From Flintibacter faecis (lineage in GTDB: Bacteria; Bacillota; Clostridia; Oscillospirales; Oscillospiraceae): a DNA stretch of 64,000 bases. Position numbers and translations under genes: made by a program. The notes beneath the pieces are model-generated. The model was not told where the DNA came from and ran no database searches. It worked only from the letters and a program-made list of their open reading frames with translations. Positions 7,097-16,251 of this stretch are shown here, one piece after another (positions within the stretch are counted from its first letter, which is position 1; the number at the start of each line of letters is the position of its first letter). The stretch lies in the NCBI RefSeq assembly GCF_014287875.1, contig NZ_JACOPN010000001.1:434001-498000 (forward strand), written 5' to 3'.

Positions 7097-7582
7097 ATGG
7101 ACTGGAAAGCTGCGATTGACAAGTTTGAGGAGCGCCGTCTGGCCATCTGGGAGAATATGCCCCATGATGTTTACGACCTGAGCAATGGCGTGGTCCCCGG
7201 CGACACCAACGTGTATGGGCAGTATGTGATGACTGCCCTGTATGCCGACTCTGAGATGCGCACCCTGTGCGACGAGATTTTGTTCTACCTGGTGGAGACC
7301 GCCAAGGAGGGCAGTGTGGACCTGCACACTCTGGTTCGCTATGCCAAGAACCTGCTGGACTATAAGGCCAAGTTCTTCAAGTTCACCGGTGTCCCCATGG
7401 CCGGGGAACTGCTGAATATGTACATCAAGGCTCTGGATTCTGTGGAGAACCTGGAGCAGCTCATCAAGCTCACTGAAGCCGCCTTGATGTATTTCAACCG
7501 CCACCACATGTGGGTCGACCTGGTCATCCCCTGGGGCGTGTTCAACGGCTTTGCCAAGCAGGATTTCTCCAAGTATCTGTAA
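7097..7582 (+). CDS. Helical protein paired with the DUF3830 gene
   Basis: 161 aa, soluble, predicted almost wholly helical: long amphipathic stretches near 1-20, 45-70, 75-95, 100-125 and 125-140, and an aromatic C-terminus with the segment RHHMWVDLVIPWG. Strong AAGGAGG start site, 12 bp after the DUF3830 gene, so the two are cotranscribed and probably form one complex. I do not recognise a family with certainty. A resemblance in arrangement to the C-terminal helical bundle of cucumopine synthase is suggested by context alone. Confidence 0.7.
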   Translation: MDWKAAIDKFEERRLAIWENMPHDVYDLSNGVVPGDTNVYGQYVMTALYADSEMRTLCDEILFYLVETAKEGSVDLHTLVRYAKNLLDYKAKFFKFTGVPMAGELLNMYIKALDSVENLEQLIKLTEAALMYFNRHHMWVDLVIPWGVFNGFAKQDFSKYL

Positions 7583-7628
7583 TCTTCGTCTCCTTTCGAT
7601 TCGTCTTTTCCATGCGCTTTACCAAACA

Positions 7629-7665
7629 GAGGAACCTTCCGCCATACCCCGGCGGAAGGTTCCTC
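7629..7665. terminator. Hairpin between convergent genes
   Basis: Perfect 15-bp stem (7629-7643, 7651-7665) with a 7-base loop, between the helical-protein gene and the LysR gene, which face each other. T-tracts are poor on both sides, but position and strength suit a bidirectional terminator. Confidence 0.65.
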
Positions 7666-7675
7666 TGCGTTATGT

Positions 7676-8569
7676 CTATTCACTTTCCCGCTGCGTCCAA
7701 TGCTCCTGCACATAGTCCCGTGTTTCCTGAATGAAGGCCTTGGCCGTTGGCGAGGCATATTTCAGTGAGCGGATACAGATACCCAACGTGCGGAAATGGG
7801 GCTCCCGCAGGGGGCGGGTGACCAAATCGTCCCACACCGGCAGGATGGCCAGTTTGGGGATCAGGGACACCCCCAGGTCCTGGCCGATCATGGCCAGGGT
7901 GGCCATGTCACCTTTGATGCGGAAGCGGATGTTTGGGGTCAGCCCCTCCTCCTGCATCACGTTCCGCACACTCTCGTCCGCCCCCTCGTTTGGGAGGATG
8001 AAGGGATATCGGATCAGTTCCCGGATGTCCACCGTCTCTCCCCGGGCCAAGGGGTTCTTTCGGGAGAGCACGGCCAGAATGGGGTCCTTCATCAAAGGCA
8101 GAAAGTCATAGTTGTCCGGTGCGGGCTCTGAGGCCACCGCCAGGTCGATCTCCCCCCGCACCAGTTGGGCCATCACCTCGTCATAGGTCCCCTCGAATAT
8201 CCGCAGGTCGATGTTGGGGTGCTTCTCCAGGAAGGTGGCCACAATGGAGGGCATCCACTGGGTGGAGGGGCTGAAAAAGCTGCCGATGCGCAATGAGCCC
8301 ACTTCCACTCCCTTGATCTGATAGATCAGCTCCTCCATGGTCTCCTGGGCGGAGACGATCTGCTGCATGTAGTCCCGCAGATACTGGGCGTTCTCTGTGG
8401 GCACCGCCCCGTCCTTGGTTCGCACCAGAAGAGGAAATCCGAATTCCTTTTCCAGCGAGGCGATCATGTGGCTGATCCCCGGCTGGGTATAGCCCAGCCG
8501 CTCCGCCGCTCGGGTCAAGCTTTTGCATTCCACGGTGGTCAAAAATGCACGATACTTCAGAATACTCAC
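7676..8569 (-). CDS. LysR-family transcriptional regulator
   Basis: 297 aa. The N-terminal winged helix-turn-helix (residues 1-60) has the family signature FLTTVECKSLTRAAERLGYTQPGISHMIASLE. A LysR substrate-binding domain follows from about residue 90 (GSLRIGSFFSPS..., GEIDLAVASEP). The start is GTG with GGAGG five bases upstream. It lies between the DUF3830 pair and the divergent kinase-ABC operon, 263 bp from the latter. This is the usual position of a LysR protein that controls its neighbour in response to a pathway metabolite. Motifs shared between the two flanking leaders make it the likely regulator of both units (inference). Confidence 0.92.
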   Translation of the reverse strand: MSILKYRAFLTTVECKSLTRAAERLGYTQPGISHMIASLEKEFGFPLLVRTKDGAVPTENAQYLRDYMQQIVSAQETMEELIYQIKGVEVGSLRIGSFFSPSTQWMPSIVATFLEKHPNIDLRIFEGTYDEVMAQLVRGEIDLAVASEPAPDNYDFLPLMKDPILAVLSRKNPLARGETVDIRELIRYPFILPNEGADESVRNVMQEEGLTPNIRFRIKGDMATLAMIGQDLGVSLIPKLAILPVWDDLVTRPLREPHFRTLGICIRSLKYASPTAKAFIQETRDYVQEHWTQRESE

Positions 8570-8594
8570 AGCGTCCTCCCCCTCATAAACTTTT

Positions 8595-8810
8595 TGAATG
8601 GAATATATTCATATCATTCAGTTGCTAAATATTCTTACATACTATACAATGCAATCAGAAAGATTGCAAGATTTTTCTATGATTTATGTGTGCCATTGTC
8701 AAATTTCCATTAAAGTTTCCTGTCTTTTCCTTTTTATTCTATTTTTACTTTATTTATTTTTTTGTTTAGTCTATAATAGTCTTTCAAATTCTATTTTTGC
8801 AAACTTGCAG
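8595..8810. promoter_or_regulatory. Divergent control region between lysR and the kinase/ABC operon
   Basis: The 263-bp gap is AT-rich. GAATATATTC (8601-8610) is a perfect palindrome nested in TGAAT-N16-ATTCA (8595-8620). ATTCAGTTG (8616-8624) and GCAAACTTGCAG (8799-8810) match motifs before the DUF3830 pair. A TATAAT (8772-8777) without a good -35 lies before the kinase, consistent with LysR activation. Confidence 0.5.
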
Positions 8811-8832
8811 CCTTTAAAGGGGGAGCCGCCGT

Positions 8833-10590
8833 ATGAAAAAGATCATCAATCGTCCGGAGGGCGTGGTCTCTGAGATGTGCCACGGTCTGGCCCTGGCCCA
8901 TCCCGGACTGACCTGGGACCCGAATTATAACATTCTCCGCCGCAGCCAGCTTCAGTCCGAAAAGGTCAAGCTCATCAGCGGCGGTGGCAGCGGTCACGAG
9001 CCCGCCCATGCCGGCTTCGTCGGCCATGGTATGCTGGATGCCGCCGTGTGCGGCGATGTGTTTGCCTCCCCCTCTCAAATTCAGGTCTATCAGGCCATCC
9101 AAGCAACCAAGGGCGAAAAAGGCACCTTGCTCATCATCAAGAACTACAGCGGCGATATGATGAATTTTAAAAATGCCGCCTATCTGGCTCAGGAGGACGG
9201 CATCCAGGTGGACTACGTGAAGGTGGACGACGACATCGCCGTGGAGGACAGCCTTTACACCGTGGGCCATCGAGGCGTGGCCGGCACCATCTTTGTACAT
9301 AAAATCGCCGGTGCCGCCGCACAGCGGGGCTGGGATCTGGCCCAGGTGAAGGCCGTGGCCCAGCGGACTGCCCAGCGGGTCAGATCCATCGGTTTTGCCC
9401 TCACCTCCTGCACCGTACCTGCCAAGGGCAGCCCCACCTTCTCCCTGGAGGAGAACGAGATGGAGTTTGGTGTAGGCATCCACGGGGAGCCCGGCATCAG
9501 GCGAGAACCTTTGACCGATGCTGACACCTTGGCCGCCCGCATGGCCGACCAGCTGCTCTCCGCCCTGGATCTCACAGACAAGCAGGCCCAGGTGGCCATA
9601 CTGGTCAACGGCCTGGGCGGCACACCTCTCCAGGAGCTCTATCTGCTTAACCACTCCCTGCGTCAGGCCCTGGCCCAGACCCATCCGGGCATCCAAGTGG
9701 TGTTCTCACTGGTGGGCAATTATATGACCAGCATCGACATGGCCGGCGCTTCCATCTCCATCCTCCACCTGGACGATATGCTCCGGGAGCTGCTCTTCGA
9801 CCCCTGCGATACCGCAGCCCTCAAGCTATCCGGTCCCGTTCCCCCGGTGGACTACTTCCCCATTCCCAACCGGGATACCGCCGCACCAGCCAACTACCAC
9901 CTGGAGAGTGACCCCGCCTGGTCCCATGTGGAGAACGACCGGTTCACGCTGCAGAATATGATCTTTCTGGTGGATGCCATGAGTGACTGCATCATCTCCA
10001 ACGAGATACCCTTCTGCGAGCTGGATTCCCACGCCGGGGACGGCGACTTCGGCATGAGCGTGGCCAAGGGGTTCCGCCGTCTGAAAGAGCGCTGGAACGA
10101 GGTGGTGGGTGCCTCTGACACCCTTCACGGCTTCTTGCACAGCTGTTCCATGATCATCATGGAGCACTGCGGCGGGGCCTCCGGTCCCATCTGGGGCTCT
10201 GCCTTCCGTGCCGCCGCTCGGTACTGTCAGGGCAAAGATGCTTTGGATCAGCAACAGTTCGCCCAGATGCTTCAGGCGGTGGTCCTGGGCATCCAGGCTA
10301 CCGGAGAGCGTTCCTTTGGCCGGGGCGCTCAAATTGGGGACAAGACCCTGATGGATGCTCTCATCCCCTGTGCCCAGTGCTGGACAGAGAACGCCGGCAA
10401 GGGCCTCTCCGCCCAAGTGATGTTCCGGATGGGAGCCCAGGCCGCTGCCGCCGGGGCCAAGTACACCGAGACCATCGTGGCCCGCATGGGCCGGGCCGGC
10501 ACCGTGGGCGAGCGGAGCCTCGGATACCCGGACGCCGGAGCCTACGCCCTGGGCGTGATCTTCGCCCATCTGGCCGAACATCTGCACTGA
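8833..10590 (+). CDS. Dihydroxyacetone (glycerone) kinase family protein, fused DhaK-DhaL
   Basis: 585 aa, the single-chain ATP-dependent layout of Citrobacter-type kinases. The DhaK half (about 1-330) has GGGSGHEP with His55 and GIHGEPG with His217; the latter matches the His that binds the carbonyl of the substrate covalently. The DhaL half (about 370-585) has the metal/ATP motif DSHAGDGDFG (Asp398, Asp403, Asp405) and the GGASGPIWG loop. No EIIA-like DhaM subunit is nearby, so ATP is the likely donor. AAGGGGGAG precedes the ATG. A PotABCD-type importer follows in the same operon, so the true substrate may be another keto-triose, tetrulose or sugar-acid derivative made from the imported compound. 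Confidence 0.9.
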   Translation: MKKIINRPEGVVSEMCHGLALAHPGLTWDPNYNILRRSQLQSEKVKLISGGGSGHEPAHAGFVGHGMLDAAVCGDVFASPSQIQVYQAIQATKGEKGTLLIIKNYSGDMMNFKNAAYLAQEDGIQVDYVKVDDDIAVEDSLYTVGHRGVAGTIFVHKIAGAAAQRGWDLAQVKAVAQRTAQRVRSIGFALTSCTVPAKGSPTFSLEENEMEFGVGIHGEPGIRREPLTDADTLAARMADQLLSALDLTDKQAQVAILVNGLGGTPLQELYLLNHSLRQALAQTHPGIQVVFSLVGNYMTSIDMAGASISILHLDDMLRELLFDPCDTAALKLSGPVPPVDYFPIPNRDTAAPANYHLESDPAWSHVENDRFTLQNMIFLVDAMSDCIISNEIPFCELDSHAGDGDFGMSVAKGFRRLKERWNEVVGASDTLHGFLHSCSMIIMEHCGGASGPIWGSAFRAAARYCQGKDALDQQQFAQMLQAVVLGIQATGERSFGRGAQIGDKTLMDALIPCAQCWTENAGKGLSAQVMFRMGAQAAAAGAKYTETIVARMGRAGTVGERSLGYPDAGAYALGVIFAHLAEHLH

Positions 10591-10649
10591 CCGACTCTTG
10601 TCCCCCGGGGCAGGAGAGTGCAACATACACCGAACGGGAGGGAACCACT

Positions 10650-11732
10650 ATGGACTATCAGCTGGAACTGACCAATATTGCCAAACACTACAAAAACTTT
10701 GTGGCCGTAGACGGCGTAGACCTTCAGATCGCCCCCGGAGAGATCGTTTCCCTATTAGGCTCCAGTGGCTGCGGCAAGACCACCACCCTGCGCATGGTGG
10801 CTGGGTTGATCGAGCCCACCCACGGCACCATCCGTATCCAGGGCCAGGACATGGCCGGTATCCCTCCCCACAAGCGGGACATCTCCATGGTCTTTCAGAA
10901 TTACGCCCTTTTCCCCCACCTCACCGTGTACGAAAATATTGTCTACGGCCTGAAAATGCGAAAAATTCGGGACAAAAAAGTTCTGATGGAGCGGGCCCGT
11001 GAGATGATGGACATCGTCCAGCTCAGCGGTGTAGAAAACCGGCTGCCCCGGGAACTGTCCGGCGGTCAGCAGCAGCGGGTCTCCCTGGCCCGGGCCATGA
11101 TCGTCAAGCCCAAGGTCATGCTGTTTGACGAACCGCTGTCCAACCTGGATGCCAAACTGCGGGAGCGCACCCGGGTAGAGATCCGCAACCTGCTCAAACG
11201 GATGAACGTCACCGCTATCTACGTCACCCATGATCAGGAGGAGGCCCTGACCATCTCCGACCGCATTGCCGTGATGAACAAGGGAAAAATTGAGCAGATC
11301 ACCGTCCCCGCCCAGCTGTACACCCACCCGGCCACCCGCTTTATTGCCGGATTCGTAGGCCACGCCAACTTCTTCGAGGGAACCGTGGCCGCCGTACAGG
11401 ACGATTTGGTCACTGTAAACACCGCCGGGGGCCATGTGCTCCAGGCTGCCATCCCCCAGGCTGACCGGCCCGCCGTGGGTGAGGCAGTCACGCTGGTGGC
11501 CCGGCCTGAAAATATCCGGGTGGAGGATCTGACCCCGGATGCCCCAAATCAGCTCTCCGGCCGTATCCTGGCCCGCATCTATCTGGGCTCCACCATCCGC
11601 TATCTGGTGGATGCCGGAGAGGGCAAGGAGCTGGAAGTAGATCTTCAACCCAAGTATCACACCGGACTTCAGGAGGGGGACACTCTTCGCTTCTCCGTTG
11701 ACCCGGGCAAGCTGATCTTGGTTGATAGATAA
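10650..11732 (+). CDS. ABC transporter ATP-binding protein, PotA type
   Basis: 360 aa ATPase of a spermidine/putrescine-class importer. Walker A LLGSSGCGKTT near residue 35, Q-loop FQNYALFPH, signature LSGGQQQRVSLARAM, Walker B VMLFDEPLSNLDA and the switch VTHDQEEA are all intact. The C-terminal 120 residues form a TOBE-type regulatory domain as in PotA, FbpC and MalK. ATG 10650 follows GGGAGGG; longer in-frame extensions lie inside the kinase gene and are rejected. This importer class also carries 2-aminoethylphosphonate and opines such as mannopine, so polyamine specificity is not assured. Confidence 0.93.
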   Translation: MDYQLELTNIAKHYKNFVAVDGVDLQIAPGEIVSLLGSSGCGKTTTLRMVAGLIEPTHGTIRIQGQDMAGIPPHKRDISMVFQNYALFPHLTVYENIVYGLKMRKIRDKKVLMERAREMMDIVQLSGVENRLPRELSGGQQQRVSLARAMIVKPKVMLFDEPLSNLDAKLRERTRVEIRNLLKRMNVTAIYVTHDQEEALTISDRIAVMNKGKIEQITVPAQLYTHPATRFIAGFVGHANFFEGTVAAVQDDLVTVNTAGGHVLQAAIPQADRPAVGEAVTLVARPENIRVEDLTPDAPNQLSGRILARIYLGSTIRYLVDAGEGKELEVDLQPKYHTGLQEGDTLRFSVDPGKLILVDR

Positions 11733-11766
11733 AGATACATTCCAAATTTTGAAAGGAGCATTCAGA

Positions 11767-12846
11767 ATGAAGAAAGTCACTGCCTTGCTGCTGGCCGCAG
11801 CCATGTCCCTGGCCCTTGCCTCCTGCGGGAGCACCCCCTCCGGCCCTGCCGCCTCCTCCAGTGGAGACAGCGCAAAGCCCTACGCCGGACAGAGCCTGGT
11901 AGTTCAGGTCTGGGGCGGAACTTACGAGGAGACCCTGCGTCAATATGTAATTCCCGCCTTTGAAGAGAGCACTGGGGCCAAGGTCGAAGTCGTCAGCGGT
12001 GCCGCCCCCCTGTCCCAGCTGGCCACTGAGGGGAACAACGCCTCCATCGACGTGCTCCATGTGGATACCTTCGAGGTTGTTCAGGGCACCGATATGGACG
12101 TGCTGGAGACGCTGGACACCAGCAAGCTGACCAACGCCCCCGACCTCTATAAGGAAGCGTTTATGTATGATAACGCCGTGGTCACCAACTGGGGTGTCTA
12201 TGGTCTGGTCTATCGCTCTGATCTGGTGGCCAAAAATCCCACCAGCTGGATGGACCTGTGGGATCCCGCCTATGCCGGCGGTAAGGTGGGCATGATCGAC
12301 TACAGCATGGGCGGTGGCCTGGAATTTCTGGAGGCCATCTCCCGCATCCAGGGCACCCACATTCAGGATACCGCCAACTGGGACAACCTGTTTGATCAGC
12401 TCCAGTCCCTCAAGGGCAACATCGGCATCTATGCTAGCCAGCACGCCGACCTGGAGAGCGCCCTCACCAGCGGCGATGTTCAGATCTCCGTTGAGACCAA
12501 CGGCCGCGCCATCGGTCTGATGAAGAACGGCGTACCCGTGAAGTTCTGCCAGCCCGAGGAGGGTTCTATTGCCATGACCTCTCTGGCCGCCATCACCAAG
12601 GGTTCTACCAACAAGGAGCTGGCCTACGTCTTCCTGGACCAGCTACTGAGCACCGATGCCCAGAAGGCCTATGCCGAGAACAACTACTACGCTCCCTCCA
12701 ACTCCAAGACGGTCATCGAGCAAGATCTGCAGACCTACATGCCTTACGGACAGGAGCAGGTCTCCAAGCTTGCCTATATGGACTCCGCTGCACTGGAGTC
12801 TGTCAAGCCCCAGCTTATTGAGCGTTGGAACCGGGACTTTAAGTAA
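11767..12846 (+). CDS. ABC transporter substrate-binding lipoprotein, PotD-like
   Basis: 359 aa. Signal peptide with lipobox LASC, Ser/Thr/Gly-rich linker, then a periplasmic binding fold of the PotD/PotF class: VVQVWGGTYEETLRQYVIPAFEE near the start, TNWGVYGLVYRSDLV and SWMDLWDPAYAGGKVGM in the middle. AAAGGAG precedes the ATG. The residues that pack the PotD amine are not obvious, so the ligand is open; the island context (keto-kinase, cyclophilin-like enzyme) argues for an unusual amino-acid or sugar conjugate. Confidence 0.92.
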   Translation: MKKVTALLLAAAMSLALASCGSTPSGPAASSSGDSAKPYAGQSLVVQVWGGTYEETLRQYVIPAFEESTGAKVEVVSGAAPLSQLATEGNNASIDVLHVDTFEVVQGTDMDVLETLDTSKLTNAPDLYKEAFMYDNAVVTNWGVYGLVYRSDLVAKNPTSWMDLWDPAYAGGKVGMIDYSMGGGLEFLEAISRIQGTHIQDTANWDNLFDQLQSLKGNIGIYASQHADLESALTSGDVQISVETNGRAIGLMKNGVPVKFCQPEEGSIAMTSLAAITKGSTNKELAYVFLDQLLSTDAQKAYAENNYYAPSNSKTVIEQDLQTYMPYGQEQVSKLAYMDSAALESVKPQLIERWNRDFK

Positions 12847-12932
12847 AGCCGCCGTTTCGGGACGGGACCTTGGTTCCCTCCCTGTGCGCCGGTCATACTT
12901 CTGAATTTCAGACCATTCGGGGAGGGAACTAT

Positions 12933-13787
12933 ATGGAACGCGAAAAAGACACTTGGTCATACATTAACATCTGGTATCTGATTATCCCCCTGGCCTATCT
13001 CTGCCTCTTCTTCGTCTTTCCCTTGCTGAAAATGATGTCCATGAGCTTTTTTGAGTTCCAAGGGGTGGGCAAAGAACTTGGGGCCTTCACCTGGGGCAAC
13101 TACACCCGCTTTTTGCTGGACCCCTACTACTGGAAGGTACTCGGCCTTACCGTGGGCCTGAGTTTCTGCTCCGCCATCATCTGCGCTGTGATGGGCTATC
13201 CCGTGGCTTATTACCTATGCCGCACGGAAGCGAAGGTCAAACATATCCTCACCGCTCTGGCCCTGCTGCCTCTGTGGGTACCCATCACCGTGCGTCTGTT
13301 CGGCATGATGGCCATTCTGGAGACCGGGACCCTGTTCGCCGTGGAAATGGGCCTTGTCTACTGCGGTCTTCCCTATATGATCATGATCCTCACCGGTCCC
13401 ATCGGAAACATCAGCCGAAGCGTGGAGGAGGCCTCCTATGTCTGCGGGGCGGGCTTTTGGACCACTTTCTTCAAAATCACCTTTCCCCTGACGCTGAAGG
13501 GCTTGGCCTCCGGTTTCATGCTGGTCTTTGCTCTGAACACCGCCGCCTTCGTGGTGCCCGTGATCCTGGGCAATGGCAAGATCGTCACCATGACCACCTT
13601 GATCCAGCAGCAGGCCACCTATATCTATGACTGGGGCTTTGCCTCTGCCATCTCGGTGATTTTCCTCATCGTTTCCATGGCCATCACCAACTCCGGCGCA
13701 ATTCTGGACCGCTGGTCCGCCAAGCGGGCGGAGCGTTCTGCCAAGCTGCTGCGGGAAGCAGTCCGGGGAGAGGAGGCTGACAAATGA
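12933..13787 (+). CDS. ABC transporter permease, PotB type
   Basis: 284 aa, six hydrophobic helices, with the inner-membrane transport-protein EAA-like loop EEASYVCGAGFWTTFFKITFP, which contacts the ATPase. GGGGAGGG lies before ATG 12933. The ATPase, binding protein and second permease are contiguous, giving a full importer. Confidence 0.92.
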   Translation: MEREKDTWSYINIWYLIIPLAYLCLFFVFPLLKMMSMSFFEFQGVGKELGAFTWGNYTRFLLDPYYWKVLGLTVGLSFCSAIICAVMGYPVAYYLCRTEAKVKHILTALALLPLWVPITVRLFGMMAILETGTLFAVEMGLVYCGLPYMIMILTGPIGNISRSVEEASYVCGAGFWTTFFKITFPLTLKGLASGFMLVFALNTAAFVVPVILGNGKIVTMTTLIQQQATYIYDWGFASAISVIFLIVSMAITNSGAILDRWSAKRAERSAKLLREAVRGEEADK

Positions 13788-14569
13788 ACTATACCAAGCT
13801 CGCCGGGCGCATCGCCCGAGCCGCCGTGTATCTCTTTCTGCTTGGGCCTCTGCTGGTGGTGGTGTTCACCGCCTTCAGCAATACCAACCGGGTGGTGTTC
13901 CCGCCCAAGGGCTTTACCCTGGCCTGGTTTCAAAAGGCCGTTCACAGTGCGGAATTCACCTCCTCCCTGCTGCTGAGCGTGCGCATTGCTGTGGTCAGTG
14001 TGTGTATCGCCTGTGTGCTGGGCACTATGATCAGTCTGTGGTTCTGGAAGTCCAACAGCCGGGCAAAGGCGGTGTTCGAGTCCATCTTCCTGGCCCCCAT
14101 CGTGATCCCCACCATCATCAGTGCCGTGGCCTTTCTCCAGTATTTCGCACTATTTCAGGGCTTGTTTACCAACTACTGGAAGTTGTGCCTGACCTATGCA
14201 GTGATCGAGATGCCCTATGTCATCCGTACCGTCACCGCCAATCTGGTGGGGCTGGACACCAGCTTTGAGGAGGCCTCTTTGGTTTTAGGCGCTTCTCCCA
14301 TCCGAACGCTGTTCAACGTCACCCTGCCCTGTATCCGTCAAGGGATCATCGGCGGTGCGGTGTTTTCCTTTGTGGTGGCCTTTGACGAATGCGTCATCAT
14401 CCTGTTTATGAAGAGCGCCCGCACCGTCACCTTCCCCCTGCGGCTTTACTCCTACATTACCGAGTCTTTTACGCCCCTCATCTCCGCCTACTCCACCCTG
14501 TTTATTGTGGTGGTCGCTGTCATCATTTACATCGTGGAGAAAAAGATCGGACTGAGCAAGCTCTATTGA
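13784..14569 (+). CDS. ABC transporter permease, PotC type
   Basis: 261 aa, six helices. EAA-loop EEASLVLGASPIRTLFNVTLP, then the PotC-like FSFVVAFDECVIILFM segment. Start overlaps the PotB-type stop by four bases (ATGA). Last gene of the operon; a terminator follows. Confidence 0.92.
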   Translation: MNYTKLAGRIARAAVYLFLLGPLLVVVFTAFSNTNRVVFPPKGFTLAWFQKAVHSAEFTSSLLLSVRIAVVSVCIACVLGTMISLWFWKSNSRAKAVFESIFLAPIVIPTIISAVAFLQYFALFQGLFTNYWKLCLTYAVIEMPYVIRTVTANLVGLDTSFEEASLVLGASPIRTLFNVTLPCIRQGIIGGAVFSFVVAFDECVIILFMKSARTVTFPLRLYSYITESFTPLISAYSTLFIVVVAVIIYIVEKKIGLSKLY

Positions 14570-14595
14570 CGTCCCATTTTATTCCAAGCAAAGCA

Positions 14596-14639
14596 AGCAC
14601 CCCCGGCACAGCTTTTTCGACTGTGCCGGGGGTGCTTTT
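14596..14639. terminator. Bidirectional terminator
   Basis: Perfect 16-bp stem (14596-14611, 14621-14636) with TTTT after it on the plus strand. It separates the ABC operon from the convergent ilv operon and can serve both. Confidence 0.88.
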
Positions 14640-14668
14640 GCTCGGCGCGGGTACGCCGTTGGGGGCAA

Positions 14669-15691
14669 TTAGTTGGAAGCGGTGTCCAGGTCCTTGTCGC
14701 CGCCCCAGATCATGTTGCGGCGCAGCTCCTCGCCCACGATCTCCATCTGGTGCTTTGCCAGCTGGGCGCGCTTGGAGTTGAAGAAGGTGCGGCCAAAGCT
14801 CTTGTTCTCGGCGATCCAGCGGCCGGCGAAGGTGCCGTCCTGGATGTCGTTGAGGACCGCTTTCATGTTCTTCTTGGTCTCCTCATAGGGCAGGACACGG
14901 GGGCCGGAGACATACTCGCCGAACTCCGCGGTGTCGGAGATGGAGTAGTTCATGGCAGCCACGCCGCCCTTGTTGATCAGGTCGATGATCAGCTTCATCT
15001 CGTGGATGCACTCGAAATAGGCGTTCTCGGGCTCGTAGCCGGCCTCCACCAGGGTCTCGAAGCCGCACTTCATCAGCTCCACCACGCCGCCGCACAGAAC
15101 GGCCTGCTCGCCGAACAGGTCGGTCTCGGTCTCGTCGTGGAAGGTGGTCTCCATCACGCCGGCGCGGGCACCGCCGATGCCGACGATGTAGGCCAGGGCG
15201 ATCTTATAGGCATCGCCGGTGGCGTTCTGCTCCACGGCCACCAGGCAGGGCACGCCCTTGCCGTTGACATAGGTAGAGCGGACGGTGTGGCCGGGGCCCT
15301 TGGGGGCAGCCATGAACACGTCCACGCCCTTGGGGGGCACGATCTGCTGATAGCGGATGTTGAAGCCGTGGGCGAAGGCCAGGGCCTTGCCCTCGGTCAT
15401 GTAGGGGGCGATGCTCTTCTTGTACACGTCGGCCTGGACCTCGTCATTGATCAGGATCATGACGATGTCGCCCCACTGGGCGGCCTCCTCGATGGTCTTC
15501 ACCTGCAGGCCGGCCTTCTCGGCGTTGGCCCAGTTCTTAGAGCCCTGGCGCAGGCCCACGCACACGTCGCAGCCGGAGTCCTTCAGGTTCAGCGCATGGG
15601 CGTGACCCTGGGAGCCATAGCCGATGATGGCGATCTTCTTCCCGTCCAGATAGCTGATGTCGCAATCCTTCTCATAATACATTTTTGCCAT
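14669..15691 (-). CDS. ilvC: Ketol-acid reductoisomerase, class I
   Basis: 340 aa; converts acetolactate or acetohydroxybutyrate to the dihydroxy acid with NAD(P)H and Mg, second common step to valine, leucine and isoleucine. Rossmann motif [17 protein letters not shown] and specificity loop GLRQGSKNW near residues 45-55, followed by the knotted C-terminal domain with [17 protein letters not shown] (metal-binding Asp/Glu) and later acidic residues. The ATG at 15691 has AAGGAGG eight bases before it and lies inside the 3' end of the small-subunit gene. Last gene of the ilv operon. Confidence 0.96.
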   Translation of the reverse strand: MAKMYYEKDCDISYLDGKKIAIIGYGSQGHAHALNLKDSGCDVCVGLRQGSKNWANAEKAGLQVKTIEEAAQWGDIVMILINDEVQADVYKKSIAPYMTEGKALAFAHGFNIRYQQIVPPKGVDVFMAAPKGPGHTVRSTYVNGKGVPCLVAVEQNATGDAYKIALAYIVGIGGARAGVMETTFHDETETDLFGEQAVLCGGVVELMKCGFETLVEAGYEPENAYFECIHEMKLIIDLINKGGVAAMNYSISDTAEFGEYVSGPRVLPYEETKKNMKAVLNDIQDGTFAGRWIAENKSFGRTFFNSKRAQLAKHQMEIVGEELRRNMIWGGDKDLDTASN

Positions 15692-16238
15692 AGTTGTATT
15701 CCTCCTTGAGTTTATTGTCGTCATATATAGTGCTGCGCCCTCTTTCGATGGCGAGAGTACCCGTTTTTGCGATTTCCAGAATGCCGAAGTCCTCCAAAAG
15801 GCCGATGAGGGCAGAGGTCTTTTGCTTGTCCCCGAAAATGGCCACCGTCAGCGTCTCCCGGCTGACATCGATGATGTTGGCCCGGAAGATGTTGGACATC
15901 TGCACCACCTCGTCCCGGGCGGCCCGGTCGGCGGCGGCCACTTTGATCAGGGCAAACTCCCGCTGGATGGATGCCCCCTCGTCCAAAATTTTCACCGCCA
16001 GAACGGGGATCAGCTTGCTGCACTGGGCGGCGATCTGGTCGATCATCAGCTCGTCGGCCAGGATCACGATGGTGATGCGGGTGACCCCGGGCTTGTCCGT
16101 CTCGCCGGAGACGATGGACTCGATGTTATACCCCTTGCGGGAGAACAGCCGGGCCACCTGGCTGAGGACACCGGGGATGTCCCGCACCAGGATGGCCAGG
16201 GTGTACAGCTTTTTCTCTTTATCAAATTCACGTTTCAA
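15672..16238 (-). CDS. ilvN: Acetolactate synthase small (regulatory) subunit, second copy
   Basis: About 188 aa. N-terminal ACT domain [31 protein letters not shown], which binds the feedback inhibitor valine in this family, then the second regulatory domain. I prefer the TTG at 16238, eight bases after AAGGGGG; a GTG at 16247 is also in frame but touches that site. It overlaps ilvC by 20 bp and starts about 14 bases after the large-subunit gene. It is longer and clearly different from the first small subunit in the operon, so the two pairs are probably distinct isozymes. Confidence 0.93.
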   Translation of the reverse strand: MKREFDKEKKLYTLAILVRDIPGVLSQVARLFSRKGYNIESIVSGETDKPGVTRITIVILADELMIDQIAAQCSKLIPVLAVKILDEGASIQREFALIKVAAADRAARDEVVQMSNIFRANIIDVSRETLTVAIFGDKQKTSALIGLLEDFGILEIAKTGTLAIERGRSTIYDDNKLKEEYNYGKNVL

Positions 16239-16251
16239 AGCGTCCACCCCC

